A stretch of 64,000 nucleotides of DNA from Sapria himalayana (GCA_029783825.1 JAREIK010003088.1:1907969-1971968); one strand, 5' to 3'; shown: positions 34,251-47,055, numbered from the stretch's first letter. Translations and numbers: made by a program. The notes: generated from the letters alone by a model not told the origin.

Positions 34251-37200
34251 ATGGCGACCGCTTCAGGTACATTTTGTCTTCGTTGACATGTTTGGTACAG
34301 TTAAAGAAGTTCGACGAGGTCATAATTTGGGCTTGCATGGTGAACATGCGTTTAGGACCTTGATGAGATCTTACATGCCACTTCGAAAGCGAACTTATTT
34401 GTTCTTCGATTGACCTGAAAATTTGATTATCCCTTTACTAAGAACCTTTCATTGTTTGTTTTTCTCTGCTGCGAGTAATCAGAGTCGGAAATTATGATTC
34501 CGACGCTATTTATTCCTCGTTGTGAAGTATGACAAGATTTCGTGTCTTTCACCATTGAGGATTGAGAATGACTTTGGGTTCAGCGGCGAGGATCTCTGCA
34601 AACTACGATCACGTGCTCTTGATGTTATTTTTTTTATCCGATCAAATTTTTTTTGTCAAATGTTTATCAAGCGAGGTGCTGGTGATGGATTTCCGCGTGC
34701 TAAGTTTGAATTCTAGAAAATTTTAGTTTTTATTTGATTGGGCCAATAGTCGACTGTGCTAAGCTGATTTGTTGATTCTGGGTGTTTCTCGTAGAAAATC
34801 TCTTCCCGTTTATGTTCTTATGCTGATTTATGCTCATGGGAATGGGTTGGAAACTGGCTTGTTTTTAATGAATGCAGTGGCATTCAAGTCAAGGGAGGAT
34901 CATCGAAAGCAGCTGGAATTGGAGGAAGCACGCAAGGCTGGGCTTGCACCAGCTGAGGTTGATGAGGATGGAAAAGAAATTAATCCTCATATCCCACAAT
35001 ATATGTCTTCGGCCCCTTGGTACCTCAATGCTGAGAGGCCAGTAAGTTATTGAAATTAATTTCTTCCTTTTTTTTTTACTTTTTTTGCTAAACGTGGTGC
35101 TTTTATTTTAAATTATTATTGTGTAATTTTAGAAGTTGTTTGATTGGTTGGAGTACTTATTGGAGCAACGAGTATTCCAAGTCATTTGGTTGCAGTTGTG
35201 TGTGTGTGTGTGAGTGAGTGAGTGTGTGTAATTTTTATTATGAGTATTCCAAGTCATTAATATTTTTTGAAAGAAAATTTTTATCTGAAGATTTATTTAT
35301 TATGTTTAAAGGTATTTTTTATTCTTTTATCTAAAATCTAGATGAATCAATCTACCTTTTTATTTTTTATTTTTTTTTTTGAGAATCAATATGTCTCAAG
35401 GCTCATTTATGTGGACCTCCTAATCCTTTTGGGGCCCTGGAGAACCGAGCAAGTAAAAATAGTCTTCAGTACCCCCACCGGTAAGACTTGAACTCGTGAC
35501 CTTATGGACATTGCTAAGAGTCTTAACCAGCTAAGCTCTCTATGAGGGGGGTAGATGAATCAATCTACCTTGAATTTATGATATGTTGATTGATTATACA
35601 TGTTTTCACTAGATGTGTTTGATAATACTAGATAGTTTGGGATATTTTTATTTTTTCAATCTCAAACATCTTAGATGTATGAACTATGATGTGGCATGAA
35701 TGATGATTTTAATGTTTACTTGTCAAGAAGAATAAATTTGATTTTAATACTAGTTATTCTTGGTTTATGAAGTTATCAACATAATTTGTTGAGATTTTAA
35801 TAATTGAGATTGATTTTATGATTGTGGTTCGAATTAGATGGACATTATCTTTTTAAAATCTTTTACTTGTTTTCTTTAACCCAGTATCTCCTTGGGCTAG
35901 CGTGGGCACCATGGCTAGTCGCTGGGGTCTCTAGGTGGGAACGTGGCTTTTATTGTCCCCACAGTTAGTGGGTAGTGAGTGGGGAATAAGCTCGCAACCT
36001 TTGGAGAGGTCTGCATTCAACTTCCAATTGCTTGAACCACAATGTTGTGAGTTATTTTTTTACTTATTCTTATATGAGTAGTTTTTGGCCTATAGAAGCT
36101 AGATTTGGAGTGAGCTTTTTATTTTTTTTTAGTGAATATTAATTTTTGACTTTTGAATTATTAATGAGAGGACTTAATATATATCTTCATGGTGGGAATA
36201 GTTTGTAAAATTTTTTCCACCTGTTAATTGTTTGAGTTATATTGCAAAGTAATTTAATTAAAATATTATATTTTTGTTATTTGTTAAGATTTAGATTTTC
36301 ATGAGTATTTTATTATTTTGAGTAAGGGTATTTTACATGACTACTTATCTTTTTACGAGGAAAATTTATTTTATAATATTTGTCAATTTTTTTCTTTTAT
36401 TTTACATAAATGTGCAAGAATCCATCATTTTTATATTTATGAAAAATGAAAAATTTATTTTCTTCATTAATAATTATTCTTGATTTTGGTTATTTAAATA
36501 TAATAAAAGTTTTTTTACATGTATTGTATATGCAATTTAATCATCTCATTAATAATTAAGAAGTAACATAACATTGATATATATATATATATATGTCAAG
36601 TTTCTTTAGTCATTATTTCTTTAAGAATGAGATGATCCATCATATTTCTTGTAGAAATTCAAATAAAAATATTTAAATCTAAATATAAAATTCAGTAATA
36701 ATAATAATAATAATCAATATATTGAGAGTAAATATAACTAGGGTATGTATTGATATAGTTTAATTGTTTTAATAAATCATAAAATAAAAATATATATTAT
36801 AACACATTCTCTTATGATGGTGCATAGATATCTTATATGATACTTATTGAAAAAAAAGCAAATATTGATCCATTCAAGATATTTATAAACATATATGTTA
36901 GATGATTTATTATAAAAATATAGATTATAATAATAATTTCATAATATTTTTTATTGGCCACAAAAAAGCAATACACTCATCTATTTTTTTACTGTTAAGA
37001 TTTGATTTGAAGATTATTTGTCTTATTATTTAGCTATTTATTATTGAGAGCTGTGAAAAAATAAGTGGGTATTTGATCTCTATTATGGATCTTAAAATAA
37101 TTATTTATTTTTTTATTTTTTGAGATGTTATCATCTTCAAAAAAAGTACATAAAACTTATAATTAATTTCTTTATTGTGTGATTTAGCACCCAACTTAAA

Positions 37201-40200
37201 TTTGGATATTCAATTGGTTGTGAGCATCATTGAAAAAATTTTAATATCCAGATATTATTTTATATATTTTATTATATCTAAATGAGTTTATAGATTAAAA
37301 ATCTAGAAAAATAATTAATTATATTAATTATATAAATGTATTTAGTTTGATTATAAGAAGTATGTATGTTGCTCAATCATGAGAGTATTAATGATATATC
37401 TTTTCTCTAATATCAAAATCATTTGCTTGTCATCATAATTTTTATCATAATAAAATATTTAATCCTTTCAAAATTGTTTATATAAAATTATAATTGAATA
37501 TATTTATTAAGTTGAGTAATTTCAAACTCATTATATATATATATATATATATATATTATTTTTATTTATTTATTTTATTTATTATTATTATTTATTTATT
37601 TTGTTTTTGTTTTTGAACTCATTATATTTGATACTAAGAATATCATTGATGTATATATAGAATAAACATATTTTTGACGAGTTGTTTAAATTTTAATATG
37701 ATTTTAACTTGAATAGATAAGAAACTTATTGTTGATTATTATATTATTTATGGAGTGAAAATATGTTTCCTCATGAAAAAAAATAAGAAATAGTCATTCT
37801 TTTTTTTTTTTCCAAAGTAAATATAGAATGGAGACATGATTATTATTATTTGTTAGTCAATCCTAATTACCTGGGATAATATTTAATTGATAACCATGAT
37901 TATTAGAATTATTATTCGTGAATTTCTTTGAATCATATAGTTATATCGCATAATTTTGCTTCTAGATTTAATTCCAATTATTTTTTACTAAAATTATCAA
38001 AAAGGCACATATATTGCTTGTTATTTTCATTTTTCACCCAATAAATAAAATTTAGACATTAATTGTCATTTGTCAGATAAAATATACTCGATGCATTGAT
38101 TATTATATTCTTTCATCATATTATATTTTTGATATGTGTGCACCAGCTTTAAAAAGTGTTGATGCTTGTATTTTGATAATTATCTCATGAGAGCTAAGAG
38201 TGATTTTATCCATTTGATTGTGTCTGTGTGTGCGTGTGTAAATATTTCATGTTTGTTTATGTCTTTATGATGATGATGTTTTTGTTATTGAAAGATATCA
38301 ACTCTATTATTTAGTCATATATAGTGTATGTGTGTGCGTGTATTTGTATTTGTATGTGTGTGCGTGTATTTGTATTTGTATGTGTGTTTATGTAAATATA
38401 CAAATACACTATTATATAGTCATATAAAAGTGTATGTGTGTTTATGTAAATATATCGTATGTTTACTCTGGCAAGTACAAAGATGCATGTGCACACACCG
38501 ATGCATCATTTACACATATTAATTGACATTATTGTATTTGTATCCAGAGTTTGAAGCATCAAAGGAAATGGAAATCTGATCCAAATTACACAAAATCATG
38601 GTATGATAGAGGAGCAAAAATATTTCAGGCTGAAAAATATCGAAAGGGGGCGTGTGAAAAGTAAGCGCCTTTTCTTTTCCCATGATGTTTTGTTCCATTT
38701 CCAAGAATTTCTTTCTTTTCTTGCCCTTTCCACTTTACTTTATTTCCTTTTCCCATAATGGGCAAGCAGTCATGCTGCTATTGAATCAATGATGTCATAA
38801 ATATTTTTTTACGTATTATTAAAATTGAAAATAATTTTTAAAAAATACACCCATTTATGCAGACAGGAATATCAATAAATACAAATATATAGTAATTGAA
38901 TTTTATTGATATATTAGAAATATCAATGGAATATTGATAAAAATATAATAATTTATGAAAATATTTAAAAAAATTTCATATAAATATAAAATAAATAAAA
39001 CACACATATTTAATAATGTAAAATTACTCTTGATATATATATATACGTACATACATACATACATATTATATCTTAATATTTATATATATATTTTTATATT
39101 TAATTATCATGTAAATAACATAAAAAAATTGTTTAGAATATTATGATGATAGTTTGTATATTTTGGTAATTAATTAAATAAGATATAAAATAAAATAATT
39201 AGGAGTGATTAATTTATTAAATGTTATTTTAATAAAATTTAGCTTAAAACATTAGTATGTTTCAAGCATCATGATAACTAGATTTCACTGTTGTTTTTAA
39301 TGTTGAGAAAATCAAAATGGTGAGTGAGCCAAAAAAGTTACGTGTTCATGGTTCACTGATTGGGCGGTAGTTGGACTGCTATTCAACTGTAATTGCATAA
39401 ATATTTTTTTACATATTATTAAAACTAAAAATATTTTAAAAAAAGTGCACACATATATGTAGATGAAAATATCAGTAAATACAAATATGTATTAATTGAA
39501 TTTTATTGATGTATTAGAAAGATAAATAAGATAATGATAAAAGCATAAAAATTAATGAAATACTTAAAAAAATTTTATATAAATATAAAATAAATAAAAT
39601 ACATGTATATTTAATAATGTAACATAAATGATGCTATATATATATATATATGATTTTTTATATTTAATTATATGTAGTTAATATAAAAAAAGATTTGTTT
39701 AGAACATCATAATGATAGCATGTACATTTTAGTAATTAATTAAATAAGATATAAAATATAATACTTAATTATCATGGTTTTTTTTACCCTAAATGTAAAT
39801 CTATATAATTTATAGTGAAGAATGGTGATGCTAACTGCTTATTGCAACAAGAGTTGGTCTGTTTTTGTTAATTGCTTCTTTGGCTCATCTCCTCTGGCTG
39901 TTCATGCTTGGTGTAACCTCGCGCCCCGAGCATAATCCTCCCTGTGATTCAAACTATAATGTTTTTCCCAATGCAATTGTAGTTGCGGGGCTATGACACA
40001 CGATAGAAAATCCTGCATGGAGAGGCCTCGCAAAAAGGGTGCAAAATTGACAAATATGTTCATTGCTCCCGATGAAAAGATAGAGATGTTTGAGTTGGAT
40101 TACGATGGAAAACGAGACCGATGGAATGGTTTTGACACGTCAGCGTATGCTCGAGTCATCGAACGATACGAAGCGAGAGATGACGCCCGGAGGACGTTCT

Positions 40201-43006
40201 TGAAAGAACAACAACTAAAAAAGCTCGAAGAGAAGAACAATAAGGTGGACGACGAGCCTCAGTCCGAGGTCAGCGAAGAAGAAGAAGAAGAAGATGATGA
40301 TGATGAAGATACTCTAAGGGTCGATGAGGCCAAGGTGGACGAGAGCAAGCAGATGGACTTTGCCAAAGTCGAGAAGCGCGTCCGTACTACTGGCGGTGGA
40401 AGCACCGGAACTGTTAGGTTTGGTACTTATGCCCATGTGTGTTGTATGCCATAATCACACCCACACACCCACACACCCACACACCCACACACGTGTATGT
40501 ATGTATGTATGTATATATGTATATATATATATATGCATCATGTGTGTGATGCTGATAATGTTTCTTTGTTGTGTTAGGAACTTGCGTATCCGTGAGGACA
40601 CGGCAAAATATTTGTTGAATCTCGATGTTAATTCGGCATATTATGACCCGAAGACACGATCTATGCGGGAAGATCCTCTTCCTGATGCTGATCCTAACGA
40701 CAAGTTCTATAGCGTGAGTGCCTTCCTAATTCAGCGTTCCCTTTGATTTTGATCATACCGTGCTATAATTAATTTATGTTAATTATTTCTTTTTTTTTAT
40801 TTAAATCTTTAATTTTGATCTTGTTCTAGTGATTTTTCTATTGTTGTTTTTTTAGCATTTACATTATTATTATTATTATTTAATATTTTATATAAATTTT
40901 GACTCTTATTTCTCTAATTTGAGCTTCAAAGTTAGTCTGCATGTAATTATTGCTATTAGAGATCGTATTTTGATGTAGTAACAAATACTTTTGTCCAAGT
41001 ACAATAAGACTCATGTTCTACACTCATTATACACAATTTCTCTAATTTTTTGCTCTCTTAACACTTTCAATTTATTAACTTAATCTAGACCACATGCTAA
41101 TTATGAGCCTTGTGCACTGCCTACGACATCCCCTCACCATTGCTAGCCTAATATCTTGTTTGATAAATCATCATGTGTGTATGTGTGTGTCTGTGTGTGT
41201 ATTTGTGTGTATTTGTGTGTGCCTTGTGAATGTGTATATGTGTGTGTGTCTGTGTGTGTCTGTAACTGTGTATATATGTGTGTGTTTATGTGTGTCTGTG
41301 TGTGTGCCTTGTGAATGTGTATATGTGTGTGTGTGTTAGTGTGTCTGTGTGTGTATTTGTGTGTGGCTTGTGAATGTGTATATATGTGTGTGTGTGTTTA
41401 TGTGTCTGTGTGTGTATTTGTGTGTGCCTTGTGAATGTGTATATATGTGTGTGTGTGTGTCTGTGTGTCTGTAACTGTGTATATATGTGTGTGTGTTTGT
41501 GTGTCTGTGTGTGTATTTGTGTGTGCCTTGTGAATGTGTATATATGTGTGTGTCTGTGTGTTTCTGTAAATGTGTATATATGTGTGTGTGTTTATGTGTG
41601 TCTGTGTGTGTATTTGTGTGTGCCTTGTGAATGTGTATATATGTGTGTGTTTATGTGTGTGCCTTGTGAATGTGTATATATGTGTGTGTTTATGTGTGTC
41701 TATGTGTGTATTTGTGTGTGCCTTGTGAATGTGTATATATGTGTGTATGTGTGTCTGTGTGTGGGTAAGTATATATGTATATACGTATAGTTGAGTTGAA
41801 TTGGTAATATGCAGGGAGACAATAGGTATAGAGAAAGTGGGCAGGCAATGGATTTCAAGCAGCTCAACATACATGCGTGGGAAGCATTTGAGAAGGGGCA
41901 AGATATCCACATGCAAGCTGCTCCATCGCAGGCAGAGCTGCTCTTCCAGAACTACAAGATCATCAAGAAGAAACTCAAGTGCAAGACAAAAGATGCCATC
42001 ATGGAGAAATACGGCAATGCGGCAGCTGAGGAAGACATACTGCTACTGCCAAGGGAGCTCCTTCTTGGCCAGAGCGAGAGCCAAGTCGAGTATGACCGTG
42101 CTGGTAGAGTAGTTAAAGGCCTGGTATTCTTTTTCTTTCTTTTTTTTTCTTTTTCTTTTGCTTTTATATTGTTGAAAAAAAAAAACTGCAAATGCTGAAA
42201 AAAGTCTTTTTTTTTTTTTTTTTTTTTTTTGGAGGAAACTGTGCTTCCCAAGAGCAAATATGAGGAGGACGTGCACATCAACAACCACACGAGTGTGTGG
42301 GGATCATGGTGGAAAGATCACCTGTGGGGTTACAAATGCTGTAAGCAGACAATAAGGAACAGTTACTGCACTGGCGTTGCTGGCATCGAGGCTGCTGAAA
42401 CTGCAGCAGACTTGATCAAGGCAAACCTTGCTCTTAAAGCAGCTTCCCAAGGCAAGCCATTTTTTGTTCCGAACCTGCTTGTTTGGCTAGATTTAGAGAC
42501 CATGCATACGCCCATTCCTATTGATCTGTTCTGTTGCTGCAGAAACCCCTGTTGCAGCAGAGGAGAAGAAGCTTGCTAATTGGGGAACTGACACTGTTGA
42601 AGACTTGGTGCTTGACCAGAAGCTTCTTGCAGAGGCACTTAAGAGAGTAAAGTTTTAATTTTTAATGGGGCCCTACTTTCTTTCTCCTTCTCCTCCTCCT
42701 CCTTGGCTTTGCTGACAAAATAACTTTTTTTTTTTTTTTTTTGGTTTTTGTTTCTTGGGTTGTGGTTTGGAAGGAGGATGAGAAAAAGAAGGAAGATAAG
42801 GATGAAAGGAAGCGCAAATACAATGTTAGATGGAATGATGAGGTATGATAAGAACGTGTTTTTTGGTTTTAATTTTTGATGTAGATTTTGATTGTTGTGA
42901 TTATTTTTTTTTTTTTTGTTGGTGCAAGGTTACTGTGGAGGAGATGGAAGCTTATCGGTTGAAGAGGTTGCACCATGATGATCCGATGAAGGCTCTTCTT
43001 CACTAA
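34251..43006 (+). CDS. SLU7: pre-mRNA splicing factor SLU7, complete, ten exons
   Basis: Exons: 34251-34266, 34878-35041, 38548-38660, 39983-40417, 40578-40713, 41815-42123, 42235-42451, 42543-42646, 42774-42842, 42929-43006. They join in frame to 546 residues (Arabidopsis SLU7 is about 535). SLU7 acts in the spliceosome at the second catalytic step and influences 3' splice-site choice. Visible: a CCHC zinc knuckle C96-X2-C99-X4-H104-X4-C109 ([14 protein letters not shown]), a basic RPRKKGAK nuclear signal just after it, an acidic Glu/Asp tract encoded near 40275-40312, the conserved [20 protein letters not shown] and [17 protein letters not shown] blocks, and the [23 protein letters not shown] tail. 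Intron 7 is GC-AG (CAAG|GCAAGC). Intron 2 is 3.5 kb, and a tract of about 26 T precedes the exon 7 acceptor. Confidence 0.95.
35359..35551 (-). mobile_element. tRNA-derived SINE in SLU7 intron 2
   Basis: Flanked by a perfect 20-bp duplication beginning TAGATGAATC (35339-35358 and 35552-35571). Read on the minus strand it starts in ccccctcatagagagc, carries an A-box-like TAGCTGGTTAAGACTC and a B-box-like GGTCACGAGTTCAAGTC at tRNA-like spacing, and ends in an A-rich tail (the T-run at 35359-35381 on the plus strand). The preserved target duplication suggests a fairly recent insertion. Confidence 0.88.
35880..36060 (-). mobile_element. second SINE-like fragment in SLU7 intron 2
   Basis: On the minus strand, gtggttcaagcaattgg and aggttgcgagcttattccc resemble A and B boxes, followed by a GC-richer body rich in cccact motifs. 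Flanks share only about 9-10 bp (ttttactt-g/a-tt). Older or partial copy. Confidence 0.5.
38797..39775. repeat. duplicated AT-rich block in SLU7 intron 3
   Basis: Segments at about 38797-39200 and 39397-39775 align in direct orientation over their length (cataaatatttttttac...attaattaaataagatataaaat), with scattered differences and variable (TA)n, separated by about 200 bp of unrelated sequence. Confidence 0.75.
41165..41770. repeat. higher-order GT minisatellite in SLU7 intron 5
   Basis: About 600 bp of tandem units mixing gtgtgccttgtgaatgtgta, tatatgtgtgtgtg and tctgtgtgtgtatttgtgtg, repeated about nine times at roughly 50-100 bp spacing. It ends only about 45 bp before the exon 6 acceptor, replacing much of the normal intron. 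Open frames through it are artefacts. Confidence 0.9.
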
Positions 43007-43549
43007 ATTTGAACATTAGTCGCTTGCATACTAATATGCCTTTCCCTGTTTGTTTGGTGTAAATGAAAATAATATGGAAAATGCAAAGTATCAATTATCA
43101 ATTAGTTGCAAGCGTTGTGGATTCTTGTTAAGTCTTTTTTATCACCTCCCCCCCTCTCTCTCTCAAACTCATTTCATACTATCCTTTGACTCATAAATTT
43201 GGGGTTTGTGGCCTTGAGGTGGAGTAATGTGGCTTGCCATTTTGGTAGCTGAATTGTAATGTTGTTGGTGGATTGGTATTTTATTTTAACAATTGAATCT
43301 TGTGGTTGTTTTCATATCAAACAAAATTTGCCAATTGGAGCCATAATATAGATTGCTTGTGTATTTGTATGCCTGTGTGTATGAGTGGAATCATTGTATG
43401 AGTAAATAAACTTAGGGTTTATTTATCAAAATGTTGCTCTTATTAAGTTTTTGATATGTAATCTTTTTAAAATAATACTAAATCCTAGCATTATTTGACA
43501 AGGTAATACTCTTCTCATTCTCATAATTATTTTTATCACTAGGTTGTGA

Positions 43550-45400
43550 CAAAAGAGAAAGAATAATAAGAATAATAATAAGAAGAAAAAAATAGAGAAG
43601 CGGTAGAGGAATAAGAAACAATTGAGGAGGGGGGAGGAGTAGAGGAAGAAGTAAGAGAGTAAGAAGAATAGGGAGCAATTGAGGTAGAGGAAGAAGAAGT
43701 ATTAAAGGAAGATGAATAAGAAGCATTAGAGGAAGATAAAGAAGCAGTAGAGGAAGAGGAAGAAGCAGTAGAGGAAGAGGAAGAAGTAGTTGAGGAATAG
43801 AAAGAAAAAGCAGTATAGAAAGAAGAAGAAAAAGAAGCATTAGTGGAAGAGGAATAAGAAATAGTTGAGGAAGAAAAAAAAGGAGTAGAGGATAATTAAG
43901 CAATAGAACACGACGAATAGGAAGCAATAGATGTAGAGAAAGAAGCAATAGAGGTAGAGGCAGAAGCAATAGATGTAGAGAAAGAAGCAATAGAGGTAGA
44001 GGCAGAAGCAATAGAGGTGGAGGAAGAAGCAATAGAGGTAGGGAAGAAGAAGCAATGGAGGTAGAGGAAGAAGAAGCAATAGTGGTAGAGGAAGAAGAAG
44101 CAATAGTGGTAGAGGAAGAAGAAGCAATAGTGGTAGAGGAAGAAGCAATAGAGGTAGGGAAGAAGAAGCAATAGAAGTAGGGAAGAAGAAGCAATAGAGG
44201 TAGGGAAGAAGAAGCAATAGATGTAGGGAAGAAGAAGCAATAGAGGTAAGGAAGAAGAAGCAATAAAGGTAAGGAAGAAGAAGCAATAGAGGTAGAGGAA
44301 GAAGCAATAGAGGTAGGGAAGAAGAAGCAATAGTGGTAGAGGAAGAAGAAGCAATAGTGGTAGAGGAAGAAGAAGCAATAGTGGTAGAGGAAGAAGAAGC
44401 AATAGTGGTAGAGGAAGAAGAAGCAATAGTGGTAGAGGAAGAAGAAGCAATAGTGGTAGAGGAAGAAGAAGTAGTAGAGGAAGAGAAAGAAGTAATCGAG
44501 GAAGAGGAAGATGCAGTCAATGAAGAGGAAGAAATAGTAGAGGAATAGGAATAAGAAGCATAATAGGAAGAGTAAGAAGAAGCAGTATAGGAAGAGGAAG
44601 AATAATCAGTATAGGAAGAGGAAGAAGAAGCAGTATAGGAAGAGGAAGAAGAATCAGTATAGAAAGAGGAAGAAGAAGCAATAGCGAGAATAGATAGAAG
44701 CAATAGAGAGAATAAGAATAAGAAGCAATAGAGAGAATAAGAATAAGAAGCAATAGAGAGAATAAGAATAAGAATCAATAGAAGAAGAATAAGAAGAAGT
44801 AGTAGCAGTGGAAGAAGAGAACGAAAATCAATCAATAAAAAAGAGAAAAAGAAGAAGTAGTAGAAGGAAAAAAAGAAAAAGAAGAAAAAGTAAAAGAATA
44901 GAAAGAAAAAGAAGCAATAGAAGAAAAGAAAGAAGAATAAGCAGTATAATTAGAAGAAAAAAGAAAAAAAAAGAAAAAAAAATAGTTGAAGAATAAGAAA
45001 AAAAAAGTAATAAAAAAATAAAGAAGCAAAAATAGTAGAAGAAAAGGAAGAATAAAAAAATAGTAGGAGAATAAGATGAGAAAGAACAATAGAAGAATTA
45101 TACGAAGAAGAAAAAACAGAACAAAAAAAGTAGAAGAAGAAGACAGATGAGCTATTAAAGCATTGAAGAAGAGTAAAAGAAGTTGAAGAAGTAGAAAAAG
45201 TAGAATATGATACAAAAAAAAAAGTTAAATAAGACAAAAAATAATGACATATAAAATATTATGAAAAATATTATGAAAATAAGAAAAAATAAGAAAACAA
45301 AAAAAATCAAGAATAAAAAAAAAGAAAAAAAAGAATAAATATAAGAATAATATAATAAAAAGTTGAAGATTAGCAAAATAAAAAAAAATACAGAAAAAAA
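43550..45400. repeat. polypurine GAA-type minisatellite
   Basis: About 1.8 kb in which the plus strand is very largely A and G. The best-ordered part (about 44030-44480) is a 24-bp array with units gaagaagaagcaatagtggt-agag and gaggtagggaagaagaagca-atag; the flanks degrade to gaa/aaag. Because 24 is divisible by three, long Ser/Leu-rich frames stay open on the minus strand; these are not genes. It lies between SLU7 and the MADS gene. Confidence 0.92.
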
Positions 45401-45822
45401 CAAGCAGTCAATCATGTATATTTTATTTTTTTTAATAATTTTTGATATATAATCTTTTTCAAATAATTTTTTAAAATTAATGCTAAATCTAGTGTCGAGT
45501 TGAAAATATATGATTTTATTTAAATTTTTATTTTTTAACATTTGCTCGTTACTATTTATATCAATTGAGTTGTTATAATAATTTTGCTATAATTAGAGAT
45601 TATATATAGAATAATAAATATATATTCTGAATTCGGATACATTCACAAAAAGTAATGACAGAGTACGTGTGTGTAAATACGTGCATGCATATTTTAAATA
45701 CGCAAAACTGCCAGCCCACAGGTTCTTCCTCTCCAGTCTCCACCTATTTGACGATCCCGATCACTGCTTCTGAAATCTGATCACGATCCAGGAGACGACA
45801 CCCTGCAACCTCTGCTCAGCAC

Positions 45823-46578
45823 GTGCAACATCCTCTGTTTATCGAAGCCACCGTGCCTGTTCTTCAAGACGGGAGCTGTCTGATGATGAACGAGTCAAAA
45901 GCAGAGACTTCTTCCATGGCAGGAAAGCAAACGAGAGGGAGGCAGAAGATAACAATGAAGATGATAGAGAAGGAAGACGACAGGCTGATCACATTCTCAA
46001 AACGAAGGTCTGGGATATACAAAAAGGCAAGCGAATTGGTGACGCTCTGCGGCGCTGAGGTCGGAGTCCTCGTCTTCTCTCCATCGGGCAAGCCTTTCTC
46101 CTTCGGCCACCCGTCCATGGAATCCGTGGCGAACCGCTTTCTCTGTGAGAACCCATTGCCTTCTCCCACCGCCGCGTCGTTCTCGCTCGTCGAGGCTCAC
46201 AGAAAGGCACGGATCAACGAGCTGACGCAGCAATATAACGAGCTGCTGAGACAGCTGGAGGGCGAGAAAGAGAGGGGGAGGGTGTTGAAGCAGATGACGA
46301 CGGGGAAAGGGAATCAGGGCTGGTGGGAAGCAGCCGTCGATGAGATTAGCATGCAAGAATTGCAGCAGATGAATGCCATGTTGGGAGAGTTGCAGAGTAA
46401 TCTGTCTAGGAAGATTAACGAGAAGAGCATCGCGTCATCTTCCTCGTCGGTTCCTCATCCGAGCTTTAATAATGGTGGCACCCATTTCATGGGGAGCAGC
46501 CAATTTGCCACGAACCCTTATGATCCATTTTTCCTGCCATTTCCTCCTGGCCTAGGTTTCGGGAGTGACCCATTTTAA
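45823..46578 (+). CDS. type I (M-alpha) MADS-box transcription factor, AGL62-like
   Basis: Single exon, up to 251 residues. The MADS domain begins at TRGRQKITMKMIEKEDDR and continues through ITFSKRRSGIYKKASELVTL, CGAEVGVLVFSPSGKPFSFG and HPSMESV. No K-domain follows, and the gene is intronless, as in type I M-alpha genes that act in female gametophyte and endosperm development. A helical Glu/Gln-rich region (ARINELTQQYNELLRQLEGE) and a Pro/Phe-rich tail follow. The start is uncertain: Met32 (45916), in a better ATGG context immediately before the MADS domain, may be the true start. The only long-range neighbour feature is the purine minisatellite about 420 bp upstream. Exact subclade is an inference. 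Confidence 0.88.
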   Translation: MQHPLFIEATVPVLQDGSCLMMNESKAETSSMAGKQTRGRQKITMKMIEKEDDRLITFSKRRSGIYKKASELVTLCGAEVGVLVFSPSGKPFSFGHPSMESVANRFLCENPLPSPTAASFSLVEAHRKARINELTQQYNELLRQLEGEKERGRVLKQMTTGKGNQGWWEAAVDEISMQELQQMNAMLGELQSNLSRKINEKSIASSSSSVPHPSFNNGGTHFMGSSQFATNPYDPFFLPFPPGLGFGSDPF

Positions 46579-47055
46579 CCGAACTGCTGTACTGAAGTTT
46601 GATTTTCATTTTCGCGAGAAAAAAACTCAGCGCGGAACTTGGCTTGTTTTTATTTTTCTTTTTTGTAATATATTATCATTTTTTCCTTCTAGTGACTCAT
46701 GTTTTAGTTACTCATGCTTAGTAAAACTAAAATGTGAAGTTAAAGGGATAAAATAAAATTAAACTATTACTTTAAAACTATTTTTTATATTTATAATTAC
46801 AAAAATTTATATAATAAAATAAAAAATATATTAGAATTTAATTGTTAACTTTTTTTTTCACCATCCCCTAATCTCCTTCCTAATTTTAGGTTAGATGCAT
46901 ATAATAAACTTCTATATTGGTCAATCATATAATAAACTTCTATATATTTAAATTTAAAATTTTTATGAGATCTAATAAATTAGTGATGATTAATAAATAT
47001 ATAATTTAATACGTATGCTGCTCACAATTACGAGAACAAGAGATATATTATGATT
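46579..47055. other. downstream of the MADS gene, no gene seen
   Basis: AT-rich; includes a short direct repeat caatcatataataaacttctata at about 46905-46945. Confidence 0.5.

Larger units (their letters stand above)
33085..35075 (+). repeat. right arm of the inverted duplication (SLU7 5' region)
   Basis: Counterpart of 660-2365 in opposite orientation. It starts at the (TATG)n microsatellite and gtagaagttggaatgaaatc, and ends a few bases into SLU7 intron 2 after gaaattaatttctt. Confidence 0.9.

Noticed and set aside
41094..41916. Cys/Val-rich and Thr/His-rich frames
   Set aside because: Translations of the GT minisatellite within SLU7 intron 5.
43478..45541. Long Leu/Ser/Phe-rich minus-strand frames suggesting membrane proteins
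   Set aside because: They are the complement of the polypurine minisatellite; the 24-bp unit keeps all frames open, with no family similarity and no start context.
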